Of a DNA stretch of 37,135 bases, positions 16,557-25,292 are shown in pieces (positions within the stretch are counted from its first letter, which is position 1; every line of letters starts with the position of its first letter). The DNA lies in NCBI GenBank assembly GCA_949291655.1, contig CASEWT010000001.1:85709-122843 (forward strand), written 5' to 3'. Origin of the DNA: an uncultured Bacillota bacterium (GTDB lineage: Bacteria; Bacillota_I; Bacilli_A; RFN20; CAG-826). Both the position numbers and the translations under genes were made by a program. The notes under the pieces were generated by a model that saw only the letters and a program-made list of their open reading frames with translations, did no database searches and was not told the origin of the DNA.

Positions 16557-17762
16557 ATGCGCATCCTCATCGTCTGCCAGTATTACTATCCGGAAAAAGT
16601 AACGATCACCCCGATTGCCGAGAACCTCGTCAAGCGAGGCCACCAAGTGAGCGTCGTGACCGGGCTCCCGAACTATGGGCTTGATGGGATCCCGAAGCCT
16701 TATCGGGGTATTTCCTACGAAGAGAGGAACGGGGTGAAAATCCACCGGGTTTGGCTTTGCCCCCGAAAGAAGGGGAAGCTTTCCCTCATCCTGAATTATT
16801 TGAGCTTCAATTTTTCGTCCCGGCGCTTTCTTTCCAGGTTGAAGGAAGAATTCGACGTCGTCTATTCCATGTCGATGTCGCCGGTCATGTCGGTGGAAGG
16901 GGCTTGCACCTATGCCAAAAAACATGGCATTCCCCACGTCCTCCATTGCCTCGACCTCTGGCCCGAATCGGCGGTCGTCGCCGGGAACGTCAATCCCGAG
17001 CATTTGCTTTACCGCATCCTTTATCGTTGGTCGCGGAAAATCTATCTCGGAGCCGACGAGATTCTTATCTCCTCTCCCTCCTTCAAAGACTATTTCGTCT
17101 CGACTCTTCGGATGCCATCTTCGAACATATCCTATCTTCCCCAGCCGCCCCTCATCGAAGCCGACGAGGAAACGGGGCCGGTTAAGGATGTCGAACTTCC
17201 GGAAGGCTTCAATCTCGTTTACGCGGGCAACGTCGGAAAGCTTCAGCTTATTGAGGAAATGATCGAGGCCGTCGGCAAGCTCCCGAAGGAGAAGCCTTTC
17301 CATTTCCACGTGATCGGAACGGGAGCCAATCTTGAAGCCGCGGAGCGTAAAGCCAAGGAACTGGGGATTCAGGACCGGGTCCTTTTCCATGGGCCCAAGA
17401 GCGTCGCGGAAGTGTCTTCCTTCTATGAGAAAGCCGACATGATCCTCGTTTCCCTCCGAAGCGGGGCCTCCCCGGTCTACAAGACGATTCCCAATAAGCT
17501 CATCACCTCCCTCGCCTGCGGAAAGCCGATTTTCGCCCTCATTGCCGGCGATGGGCGGGCTCTTCTTGAACAAATCGGCGGAAGCCTCATCGTCGATCAG
17601 ATCGAGGAGAAGATGGTTACGGGATTAGAGACGGCCATGTCTCTCGACGAAGAGACGAAAAGGGCCATGGGAAAGGCCAACCGCGAGGCTTTCGAAAAGC
17701 GCTTTGCCTTTGAGAAAGTGATGGATCAATTAGAAGCGGCAATCGTCTCGGCCAAGAAGTGA
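16557..17762 (+). CDS. GT4-family glycosyltransferase, WbuB/WcaI-like
   Basis: 401 aa, GT-B fold. The N-terminal half opens with MRILIVCQYYYPEKVTITPIA and VSVVTGLPNYG, typical of the WbuB group that works on amino sugars. The C-terminal nucleotide-sugar half has LVYAGNVGKLQ, HVIGTGANLEAAERKAKELG, VLFHGPK and IPNKLITSLACGKPIFALI. Cytoplasmic or membrane-associated, adding a sugar to a lipid-linked glycan. A TTG at 16551 could extend it by two residues; ATG 16557 fits the promoter better. The last 37 bases overlap the convergent glycosyltransferase gene. Confidence 0.9.
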   Translation: MRILIVCQYYYPEKVTITPIAENLVKRGHQVSVVTGLPNYGLDGIPKPYRGISYEERNGVKIHRVWLCPRKKGKLSLILNYLSFNFSSRRFLSRLKEEFDVVYSMSMSPVMSVEGACTYAKKHGIPHVLHCLDLWPESAVVAGNVNPEHLLYRILYRWSRKIYLGADEILISSPSFKDYFVSTLRMPSSNISYLPQPPLIEADEETGPVKDVELPEGFNLVYAGNVGKLQLIEEMIEAVGKLPKEKPFHFHVIGTGANLEAAERKAKELGIQDRVLFHGPKSVAEVSSFYEKADMILVSLRSGASPVYKTIPNKLITSLACGKPIFALIAGDGRALLEQIGGSLIVDQIEEKMVTGLETAMSLDEETKRAMGKANREAFEKRFAFEKVMDQLEAAIVSAKK

Positions 17763-18796
17763 AGAAGTTTCTTCGACCAAGCCGAAATCCCATATTCATT
17801 GACGACCATTTCTCTTGCCATATTCTTCTTGAGATCTTTTAGTCCACCATCTTCGTCCCGGTGGGAGAGGAAGTAGGGTAGGAAAGAAGATCCATCGAGG
17901 AAATCGATGCTATCTTGGAAGCGCGGGAAGAAGTAAGGGTGCTTCGTCGAGACGACGGGGCGTCCGGAGGCTAGGTATTCGAACATCTTCGAAGGAATGG
18001 ACTCCTTATCGAGTTCTTCATTTAGGGGCCGCGGATTGAGAAGGAGGGAAGCTCCAGCCTCGTATGAAGCGTTTTCCCGTTCACTTAGCTGCCCGAGGGC
18101 GGCGACTTTTCCGTTCGGGGCGACAAAGGCCGAAGCGTGGCCGGCGACCAATAGGGGCCAGGCGAGGTCGGCCTTGAGGTAGTCCTCTATAAGCGAAGGG
18201 AGGCCGAAACGCTCGGAAAGGGCCCCGGCAAAATAGAGGTAAGGCCCCTTATCCCGATAGGGAGAAGCTTCCTCTTCCCTTACGATGCCCGGAAGGAGAA
18301 AAGAGGGCTTGCCCGGAAGGCATAGGGACGGGCAAACGGCAATCGAAGCCGATGCCGCCTTCCAAAGTTCTTTAACGGCAATTTGGAAATAAAAAGGGGC
18401 TTTTGCGATGTTTTTCGGGTTATCGGTAATAATTCCGACGGCCTTTTTGCCGCGTTTTTTCGCCAAAGAAACGGCGACTTGGCCAAGTTTGGCCGCCAGG
18501 GTGTCGAAAAGGAGCACGTCGAAATTTCCGATGCTAAGATTGGGCAACTGATTGGCGAAGGGCAAGAGGATCCCCCGCGGCAAGAGGTAATGCCAGCCGG
18601 GATTGCGAACGATGTCCTTGGAGCCGATATTTTGAGGGAGGACAGTCACGCACTCGACATCCGCCCCGAGGCGGAGAGAAGCGATAAGGCGGGAGTGGAA
18701 GTTTTGATTCGAAGGGTTGTTAAGGGGGTATCCCTCATTGAGGAAATGTTCGTAAAGAGGGTCAGGCAGGGCCCTCGTGAAATAGAGGATCCTCAT
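17726..18796 (-). CDS. GT-B glycosyltransferase
   Basis: 356 aa. N-terminus MRILYFTRALPDP with a Rossmann-type start. The C-terminal half has YLYFAGALSERFGLPSLIEDYL and IPSKMFEYLASGRPVVSTKH, the donor-binding loop of GT4-like enzymes. It is the second gene of a minus-strand pair, overlapping the upstream gene by TCAT (ATGA) at 18793-18796. Donor and acceptor sugars cannot be told from sequence. Confidence 0.85.
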   Translation of the reverse strand: MRILYFTRALPDPLYEHFLNEGYPLNNPSNQNFHSRLIASLRLGADVECVTVLPQNIGSKDIVRNPGWHYLLPRGILLPFANQLPNLSIGNFDVLLFDTLAAKLGQVAVSLAKKRGKKAVGIITDNPKNIAKAPFYFQIAVKELWKAASASIAVCPSLCLPGKPSFLLPGIVREEEASPYRDKGPYLYFAGALSERFGLPSLIEDYLKADLAWPLLVAGHASAFVAPNGKVAALGQLSERENASYEAGASLLLNPRPLNEELDKESIPSKMFEYLASGRPVVSTKHPYFFPRFQDSIDFLDGSSFLPYFLSHRDEDGGLKDLKKNMAREMVVNEYGISAWSKKLLHFLAETIAASN

Positions 18797-19929
18797 TTTG
18801 CTATTTCCTTCCGAAAGTCGTTGAGGATGGAGATATGGGCTTCGACCATTTTCTCAATGGTGTTCTGTCGGGCTTCCTCGAGGGCTGCCTCTTCCCTGCC
18901 TAGGTCAAGGGGCTCCTCGACGGCCTGGAGGAAGTCTTTTTCGTTCGATGGATCGATGAGCCATCCGGCCCGGTTCCCCGAGAGAAGTTTCAAGGCCGCG
19001 TTGGAGTGGATGGAACCGATGACCGGAGTCCCTTGGGAGAGCGATTCATTGACGACATGTCCATAGATGTCTTCCTTCGTGAGGAAGATCGAGCGATCAG
19101 CGTGCCGAAGGGCTCTCAGAATGCCTTCGTGGCTAAGGAATGGATAAAGGACGACGTTCTTAAGCCCGTTGTTTTCGATATAGTAAAGGTATTGGTCCTT
19201 TTGCCCGCCCTCCCCGATCATCAAAAGAAGGCAATCGCGAGGGACTTTCGTCCAATGGGAAAGAAGCTGGCGTCCGTTTTTCCGTTCGATGTAAGAGCCG
19301 ATGGCAACGAAGACCGCTTTCTTGTTGGCCGCGGCTTCCTTGATCAAGGGATCGTTCGCCCAATAGGCCATCTTCTCCTCGTGGGGTAGCGGCTTCTCCG
19401 GAATGTCTTCCGCCCGGATTGTCGAGTAGGGATAAATCCTGATTCGGGATGGATCGGCCCCGTAATGGGTCAGATAGGAACTCGAATGCTCGTCAGGCGA
19501 AAGATAAAGGCCGGCTCCTTTGATGTAATGTTCTTTCAGCTTACTTTTTAAAGATGGCTCCCCGCTTTTGACGATGCCTCCGTTGATGGCAAAGACATAG
19601 GGAATCCCCTCTCGTTTCAAATAGGAAAGGAGGTGCATTTCCGCCAAGGTGGAATAGCCGTTCACGACGATGACGTCGGGTTTTTCGGATTGGACGATGG
19701 CCGGGAGGCCGCGCGAATAGGCGTTGTGTTTCCCAAGAGGAAGGGACCGGAGATAAAGCGGGCGGTAGCCCGATCCCCTCGATTCGCGGTTTTCGTACCA
19801 GCTTTCGTTCCGGTCGCTTTCGCCGCGGCGTTCATAGACGGCCACGACTTCGCCGACGCGGGGGCCGAGCTCCTTCAAAAAGGCCACTTTGTAGGGGGCC
19901 GGATGTTTGAAAATCCAAAGAACCTTCAT
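18793..19929 (-). CDS. GT4-family glycosyltransferase
   Basis: 378 aa. The acceptor domain begins MKVLWIFKHPAPYKVAFLKELG and has VIVVNGYSTLAEMHLLSYLKR. The donor domain has FVAIGSYIERKNGRQLL, LMIGEGGQKDQYLYYIE, VVLYPFLSHEGILRALRHAD and the acidic loop EDIYGHVVNESLSQGTPVIGS. First gene of the minus-strand pair. The -10 TATAAT is 11 bases upstream and there is no ribosome-binding site. Confidence 0.9.
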   Translation of the reverse strand: MKVLWIFKHPAPYKVAFLKELGPRVGEVVAVYERRGESDRNESWYENRESRGSGYRPLYLRSLPLGKHNAYSRGLPAIVQSEKPDVIVVNGYSTLAEMHLLSYLKREGIPYVFAINGGIVKSGEPSLKSKLKEHYIKGAGLYLSPDEHSSSYLTHYGADPSRIRIYPYSTIRAEDIPEKPLPHEEKMAYWANDPLIKEAAANKKAVFVAIGSYIERKNGRQLLSHWTKVPRDCLLLMIGEGGQKDQYLYYIENNGLKNVVLYPFLSHEGILRALRHADRSIFLTKEDIYGHVVNESLSQGTPVIGSIHSNAALKLLSGNRAGWLIDPSNEKDFLQAVEEPLDLGREEAALEEARQNTIEKMVEAHISILNDFRKEIAK

Positions 19930-19940
19930 GTTCCGGGCTC

Positions 19941-19984
19941 ATTATAAAGGTCATTGACCGGTCTTTCGCCGTTAAGGTTATAGT
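19941..19984. promoter_or_regulatory. divergent promoters of the glycosyltransferase pair and ung
   Basis: Minus strand: TATAAT at 19946-19941, 11 bases before ATG 19929. Plus strand: TTGACC (19954-19959), a long 19-base spacer and TATAGT (19979-19984), then 6 bases to ATG 19991. Between the two -10 boxes lies GGTCA-T-TGACC (19949-19959), a small inverted repeat overlapping the plus-strand -35, which could be an operator. Confidence 0.55.
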
Positions 19985-19990
19985 AATTCC

Positions 19991-20653
19991 ATGCTCAAAG
20001 ACTGGAACGAATTGTTTGACCGGGTCAAGGGCTCGGCCTATGCGAAGTCCCTCAACGCTTTCCTCGACCGCGAATATCAAACGAAGACCATCTATCCCCC
20101 GCGGGACATGATGTTCCAAGCCTTCCGCTTCACCTCGCCTAAGACCCTTAAGGCCGTCATCATCGGGCAAGACCCTTACCATAACCCGGCCGAGGCCATG
20201 GGGATGTCCTTCTCGGTTCCCCTTGGAATCGACCCTCCGCCTTCTCTTATCAACATCTACAAGGAAATCGAGGCCGATACCGGGACGAAAATGGATTTCG
20301 AGCGCGGGGACCTTACCCCTTGGGCCGAACAGGGCGTCCTTCTTCTTAACGCCTATCTCTCCGTCGAGGCCGGGAAGCCCCTTTCCCACCGGCGGCCCGA
20401 ATACGAAGCTTTCATGGAAGACACGATGGATTACATCGATACATTGCCCCAACCGATCGTCTTCTTCCTCTGGGGGAACTTCGCCCGGAAGTACAAAGCC
20501 GACATTGGCCATCCGAATAGGCTGATTCTCGAAAGTGTTCATCCCTCGCCCCTTTCGGCCAACCGCGGCGGGTGGTTCGGGAACCATCATTTCTCGAGGT
20601 GCAACGCCTTTCTCGTCGACAATGGGTCCTCTCCCATTGACTGGACGATTTGA
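19991..20653 (+). CDS. ung: uracil-DNA glycosylase (family 1)
   Basis: Removes uracil from DNA in base-excision repair; cytoplasmic, 220 aa, normal length. The water-activating loop GQDPYH is at 59-64 with catalytic Asp61. PPPSLINIYKEI, VLLLNAYLSV (uracil-reading Asn region) and the Leu-intercalation loop HPSPLSANRG are all present. No Shine-Dalgarno; -10 box 6 bases before ATG suggests a leaderless message. It stands alone between the polysaccharide genes and a membrane-protein gene. Confidence 0.97.
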   Translation: MLKDWNELFDRVKGSAYAKSLNAFLDREYQTKTIYPPRDMMFQAFRFTSPKTLKAVIIGQDPYHNPAEAMGMSFSVPLGIDPPPSLINIYKEIEADTGTKMDFERGDLTPWAEQGVLLLNAYLSVEAGKPLSHRRPEYEAFMEDTMDYIDTLPQPIVFFLWGNFARKYKADIGHPNRLILESVHPSPLSANRGGWFGNHHFSRCNAFLVDNGSSPIDWTI

Positions 20654-20691
20654 CTGCCCGCAATCAACTCTCCTTGGAGCGTTAATAAAAA

Positions 20692-20700
20692 TGGTATATT
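20692..20700 (+). promoter_or_regulatory. extended -10 promoter of the DUF3137-like gene
   Basis: TGGTATATT (TGn + TATATT), with TTGGAG at 20674-20679 as a possible -35 at short spacing. A GAGGTAAC ribosome site follows before ATG 20718. Confidence 0.55.
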
Positions 20701-20717
20701 CCTGAACGAGGTAACTT

Positions 20718-22019
20718 ATGGACAACAACAAGAAGACCATCGAGGAAAAGATCCTCGATGCCGAAGAAAGTATCATCGACCCTGACGTATCGGCGACGGA
20801 GGCCGGGGCCGCTTCCTCGGTCGAGGAAACCGCGGAAACGGTCGCTCATGAAGAAAGCCCGGCCGTAACTTCGGCCGAAGGAAAGCCGGCTCCGGCCGAC
20901 GATGACGACGGATTTACCGACGAAGTAGATCTCAGCGCACCCCTTACCCCAGAGGAAAAGCCGGGAGAGGAAGCCAAGCCTTCCGAGCCGACCATCGACC
21001 TCTACAAAGAGGAAGAGAGTAAGGAAGAAGCCGACCCGGCCGCGGTCAAGGCCGAGCTCGAGGAAAAAAGCGCCATCCTCGAGACCGAGGAAAACCTCCA
21101 GGCTATCGAAGCGGCCCGGCAGGTTTTCTATGCCTTCTACCGGAAGGCCAGTCGCATCAAGTGGATCGTAACCGTCATCATGATCGTCATCGTGGCAGTG
21201 GCCTGGATCGTTCCGAGCTTCATCCAGACCGGGGTCGACGAGGAAGGAAACGCCGTCGGCCTCCCGACTGAGGTGACCCTCGGCATCGGCATCGGCGGCA
21301 TCGTCCTCATGCTCGCGATCCTCATCGGCTACAACTTCTATTACAAGAAGCGGGTTGAGAAGGAGATGAGCGATTACTTCAACTCCTATTACGTAGCCAA
21401 CGACAATTATGTTTTCGGCGACCTCGTCTCCGACCGGACGGGGAACGTCGATTCCAAGATCGAGCCGGCCGACCTTACCGATTCCGGGCTTTACCGCGAC
21501 GTCGTCAAAGTCGGGAGCCGGAACGCCATCGAGTTTACCTACCATGGCCATAAGGCCCTTTATTGCGACTGCTCAGCCTCGGTGAAGGGGCAGAAGAGCC
21601 TTGCGACCGTCTTCGTCGGGAAGATGATGCGGATCGACAACGACTTCCAGGGGAACGAGCTGCTCGTTTACCTCAAAGGCAACAAGCGGGCCCTCCCTCC
21701 GACGACCCTAGAAGGCCGTAACCTCATCGAAGACACGAAGACGATGCTCGTCTATGGAGAACACGACAGCAAGCGCCTTTTGATCAAGGAAGTCCGAAAT
21801 GCCATCGCGAGCATCGCGACGGATTCGATCCTCGTCGACTTGAGCATTCTCGTGAAGCCGGGAAAGACTTACTTCTTCTTCGGCTATGAAGATTCACTCA
21901 TGGTCCTTCCTTACGACAAGGCCTTCGATCCGAAGCCGACGATGCATCTTAAGGAAGATACGCGGAAGACCTTTGCCTTGGTCGATGCCCTCGACAAAGC
22001 CGTGTCCCACCTCCACTAA
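20718..22019 (+). CDS. two-pass membrane protein, DUF3137-like C-terminal domain
   Basis: 433 aa. Residues 1-~125 are a disordered, very acidic region rich in Glu, Asp, Ala and Pro. Two membrane helices follow at about 149-168 (WIVTVIMIVIVAVAWIVPSF) and 188-207 (LGIGIGGIVLMLAILIGYNF). The remaining ~220 residues look globular, probably cytoplasmic. The stretch containing DSGLYRDVVKVGSRNAIEFTY, HKALYCDCSA and VFVGKMMRIDNDF resembles the spacing of DUF3137 proteins from memory; I could not test this. Single-gene unit with promoter and terminator. Function unknown. Confidence 0.7.
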   Translation: MDNNKKTIEEKILDAEESIIDPDVSATEAGAASSVEETAETVAHEESPAVTSAEGKPAPADDDDGFTDEVDLSAPLTPEEKPGEEAKPSEPTIDLYKEEESKEEADPAAVKAELEEKSAILETEENLQAIEAARQVFYAFYRKASRIKWIVTVIMIVIVAVAWIVPSFIQTGVDEEGNAVGLPTEVTLGIGIGGIVLMLAILIGYNFYYKKRVEKEMSDYFNSYYVANDNYVFGDLVSDRTGNVDSKIEPADLTDSGLYRDVVKVGSRNAIEFTYHGHKALYCDCSASVKGQKSLATVFVGKMMRIDNDFQGNELLVYLKGNKRALPPTTLEGRNLIEDTKTMLVYGEHDSKRLLIKEVRNAIASIATDSILVDLSILVKPGKTYFFFGYEDSLMVLPYDKAFDPKPTMHLKEDTRKTFALVDALDKAVSHLH

Positions 22020-22026
22020 GGAAAGG

Positions 22027-22056
22027 CCGGCTCCTGATAACAGGAGTCGGTTTTTT
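22027..22056 (+). terminator. intrinsic terminator
   Basis: CCGGCTCCTG (22027-22036), loop ATAA, CAGGAGTCGG (22041-22050) with one G-U pair, then six T. Confidence 0.93.
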
Positions 22057-22152
22057 GTTGGGAATGTAAACTGGCTTTAAATAAAAGAAAGGCTTTTTGC
22101 GGAGTTTTTCGTCAGTTCCTTCAAACGAAATTGTCTCTAGGCGCGTACGTGT

Positions 22153-22181
22153 GTGACAGGTGCGCGACTTTGGACGATAAT
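22153..22181 (+). promoter_or_regulatory. promoter of the exported-protein pair, leaderless arrangement
   Basis: GTGACA (22153-22158), a 17-base spacer and GATAAT (22176-22181), then 6 bases and ATG 22188. It lies between GCGCG repeats (GGCGCGTAC and GTGCGCG) that may add secondary structure or an operator. No Shine-Dalgarno. Confidence 0.65.
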
Positions 22182-22187
22182 ATGCCC

Positions 22188-22853
22188 ATGACCAAACGAG
22201 GCATTGCATCGAGAAAGCGCCGGATGGCGGCGCTTGGGATGACTCTTCTCTCCTTTGCCAGCATCGGCCTCTTTTCGATTGCCTTTGCCTCGTGGAATTT
22301 CGAAGGCGGCGGGGCAGGCGGCCCGGCTTTTGTCTCAGGGATCGAGGCTGACGTCGGGACGGTCGTCGATTTCGACGATCCTTCCTATTTCCGCCTTACC
22401 GCTTCCTCGATCTCGGATTTCAGCACGGAATACGGCTTCGTCCAGCCTGATGGATCCTTCGGGAATTCCGGATCCATTGCGGCTCTTTTTTATGTCAACG
22501 GCTCTTCCATTGGCAACCGGCTTGGCGGCAATTCCTTTGCTATTCAAGTTACTGGCGGCTTTGGCAGCAGTTCTTTCGCGCTCTCCGGTAGCTATGACTA
22601 TGCTTTCGGGGATTCTAGCGTTTCTGATGTCGATGCGGCTGAGCCTTATAGAGCCGATGGGCCGACAAAAGCCGTTGGAAGCGACGGCCGTTTGACGACG
22701 GATTGGCTCTCTTCTACGGATATGGGAGCCGTCTCGTGGCTATGCGTGTGGTTTGACTTTTCGGTGTCCGACGGTTTTTCGTGGAACACCTTGAATTCGC
22801 AGGTCCAAGCCGCGGGGTTTAACTTGAGCGTTCTATTCGAGGCGAGGGCATAA
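22188..22853 (+). CDS. exported protein with SipW-like signal sequence
   Basis: 221 aa. A basic start MTKRGIASRKRR is followed by a long hydrophobic segment (MAALGMTLLSFASIGLFSIA) that ends in FASWNF. This resembles signals of the TasA/camelysin group cleaved by SipW rather than ordinary signal peptides. The mature protein is rich in Gly, Ser, Asp and aromatic residues, low in Lys and without obvious domains, as in surface or matrix proteins. ATG 22182 would add two residues; the promoter favours 22188. It precedes a second exported protein by 2 bases. No SipW-type peptidase is in the window. Confidence 0.7.
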   Translation: MTKRGIASRKRRMAALGMTLLSFASIGLFSIAFASWNFEGGGAGGPAFVSGIEADVGTVVDFDDPSYFRLTASSISDFSTEYGFVQPDGSFGNSGSIAALFYVNGSSIGNRLGGNSFAIQVTGGFGSSSFALSGSYDYAFGDSSVSDVDAAEPYRADGPTKAVGSDGRLTTDWLSSTDMGAVSWLCVWFDFSVSDGFSWNTLNSQVQAAGFNLSVLFEARA

Positions 22854-22855
22854 CG

Positions 22856-25288
22856 ATGAGAAAGAAGTTGGGACTTTCCTTTCTCCTTAGCCTCGGGATT
22901 ATCGGGACGACGACCCTTGGGTTTTCCTCCTGGATCATACCGGCTTTGACTTTCGTTGCTTCCCCGAAGGGCGACGATTCGGTTAGGGCCGTTGCTTATG
23001 TCGGCGGGCACAGTGACATTAAATATGCAAGTATCGAAGGCGCTATTGAGGCGACTTCTCGATATGGAGATTCCCAGCAAACCGTTTATGTGATTCCGGG
23101 TATAAGTTCCGTCGACAATCCGATTCTCATAGACGATGATTTGACTATTCCCTCTGGCGTAACGCTTTGTTTGCCATATTCTGGAGAGCAAGCAACGGAC
23201 GTAAGGAATGCCACGGGCTCTTACTTTGCCGACCGAAATAGATCAAGCGTCATCAGCAACCTTAAGACATGCGTAAAACTTGACGGTACCTTGACCATTG
23301 AAAATGGCGGCTCACTCGTTATTGGCGGGCAGATTGGTTCGGGAAGTGCAAACAAACCGCAGGGAATGACGACCGGGATGTATGCCCAACTAACCATGTC
23401 TGAGAACTCCTCCATATATTGCGAAGGGAGCATTGTTTGCCAAGGTTATATCAAGCCAGAGAACCCGGCTGCTGATGATTCGGCAGAAATCGTTGTCGGC
23501 ACGCAAAGCGGAATAAGCGCGGCTCTAACAATGCCGCTAGTGTTCTATGACTACGGTGGCGGCGCTGCGGCGGTCTCCATGTATACGAATGCAAATTTAG
23601 GTTCCTTTCTCAGAGGGGATTCCGATCCTTATGTTTTTCCGCTGAGAGTTTTTGACTTTCCTAACATTGCCGTTCCGACTTCCATTTATGGCGGTTCGAA
23701 AGTAACAGCTCTGTTCGGCTTCAATTTCTCCACGTTAAGCAAACTAGATATGGAACCCCAATTAATGGGGGACGTCGCTTTGGTTGGCGTTGGGTCAGAA
23801 GCCTTTTTCAACCTTCAGGTCGGGTCACGCGTCGTATTTGATTACGATCCTGTCTATGGAAACAACTATAGCAGCGGCAATGCAGCTGATCTTTGCGGAT
23901 ACACAACTGATGATTTTTCGGCCTTGATAGCTTCGTCTCCCGCATCGGGCAACTCGGCCAATAGGACGCGAATCGAAATTTTTGGTAGTGCCACGATTTA
24001 CGACATTAATGCAACCATTCCTATGGGCGTAACGATTCCCGGTCTCGTAAGTGACTCAATTACGATTACGACCGCAGGAATTTTCATTCCGTTTTCTTAT
24101 AAATTGGATATTTCCATCTTTTCGGGAACGCTAGAAGTGCCAACGAAAACGAAATGGTATCCAGGATCGGAACTAACAATTTCCAAAGGGGCTACCGTCT
24201 CGTTTAGCGGAGATACCATATTTTACGAAGCAGATACTTTTCCAAATGGATTGACAGGTTGGTCGAGATATCCAGAGCCTACGACAGATCCCTTTTCCGA
24301 TGCGCTTCTCATTAATCACGGAACGGTTTTGATTAACAGTTCCTTTGGCGGGAACATTTCTAATGGCGACGAAGGCGATTCGGAAAGTGTTCAGTTCCAA
24401 GCAGGGTCATCGAGATCTGTTTCATTGATTGAATGCACAGGATCCCCGGATTGTGGATATAACATCTTAGGCATTACCGTCGGAGGCGATAATGTCTGCG
24501 AGACTGTTACCTATTCAACGGATGCCAAAGGAACAATTTACTCTTCCAGCACTTCAACTGATTACGTTGCCGGCGCTTTGTTCTCAAACTACTCTCAGTC
24601 TTCTTTCGTTGGAGATGGCACGGCCTATCGTCCGGTTGACCAGAGCATTTTGACCATCGTAGAAGAGCCGTTTATCGACCAAAGCGGCAACACATTGAGC
24701 TACGACTTGTTTGTTGATAGCGTCAAGCTGGAGTCTATTGAAGGTTCTTCTGATCAAACGCGGTCTTACGCAATGGAAAAGTCTAGCGCCGTTGCCGAGG
24801 TGAAACTGGAAAACACGGTAAACGTTGCATATGTCCTATATGGAGGAAACTATTACCGTCCTGATGCCAATGGCACAATCACTGTTTCTTGGAATAAAGA
24901 ATCCTCGGCACGTTTGTCTATTGTTCCCAGAAGTAGGATTTCTCCGGCAATACAAGTTTCTATGAACGCTACTGGGCTGTGGTCAACTGCTGACACGACA
25001 TTCGACGTTGTTCTTTATTCGAGCAATTCAGGTAACGGCTCTTACACAGTTGGTAATGTTACGTGGGAAACGAGTTTCAGCATACGCGAAGGAATCCACG
25101 TAATAGCATCAAGCACTTTCCAGACTTCTGGATGCGAGTGGGGGCTTTCGGTCGGTGACTTCGTCTCGTTCGAAAATTCGAGTAACGCCGAACTTGCGTC
25201 GGTTGATCCGAATGTAGTTTCCATAAACGGAAGATATATGCTAACCCCGAGCTGTACTGGGACCCTCAGCTTCACTTTCACAAGGTAG
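22856..25288 (+). CDS. large exported surface protein, adhesin-like, atypical composition
   Basis: 810 aa. The N-terminus MRKKLGLSFLLSLGIIGTTTLGFSSW has the same layout as the preceding gene: basic, hydrophobic, then F-[AS]-S-W. The rest is Ser/Thr/Gly/Asn-rich and beta-strand-like. Several segments could form a right-handed beta-helix (for example LTIENGGSLVIGGQIGSG and LTISKGATVSFSGDTIFY). Few Lys or Cys. No sortase motif or C-terminal membrane anchor; it ends LSFTFTR. Codon use is visibly more AT-rich than neighbours, with many aat, att, tct and aca codons, which suggests recent acquisition or relaxed selection. Function unknown; attachment or a glycan role is a guess. Confidence 0.75.
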   Translation: MRKKLGLSFLLSLGIIGTTTLGFSSWIIPALTFVASPKGDDSVRAVAYVGGHSDIKYASIEGAIEATSRYGDSQQTVYVIPGISSVDNPILIDDDLTIPSGVTLCLPYSGEQATDVRNATGSYFADRNRSSVISNLKTCVKLDGTLTIENGGSLVIGGQIGSGSANKPQGMTTGMYAQLTMSENSSIYCEGSIVCQGYIKPENPAADDSAEIVVGTQSGISAALTMPLVFYDYGGGAAAVSMYTNANLGSFLRGDSDPYVFPLRVFDFPNIAVPTSIYGGSKVTALFGFNFSTLSKLDMEPQLMGDVALVGVGSEAFFNLQVGSRVVFDYDPVYGNNYSSGNAADLCGYTTDDFSALIASSPASGNSANRTRIEIFGSATIYDINATIPMGVTIPGLVSDSITITTAGIFIPFSYKLDISIFSGTLEVPTKTKWYPGSELTISKGATVSFSGDTIFYEADTFPNGLTGWSRYPEPTTDPFSDALLINHGTVLINSSFGGNISNGDEGDSESVQFQAGSSRSVSLIECTGSPDCGYNILGITVGGDNVCETVTYSTDAKGTIYSSSTSTDYVAGALFSNYSQSSFVGDGTAYRPVDQSILTIVEEPFIDQSGNTLSYDLFVDSVKLESIEGSSDQTRSYAMEKSSAVAEVKLENTVNVAYVLYGGNYYRPDANGTITVSWNKESSARLSIVPRSRISPAIQVSMNATGLWSTADTTFDVVLYSSNSGNGSYTVGNVTWETSFSIREGIHVIASSTFQTSGCEWGLSVGDFVSFENSSNAELASVDPNVVSINGRYMLTPSCTGTLSFTFTR

Positions 25289-25292
25289 ATTA

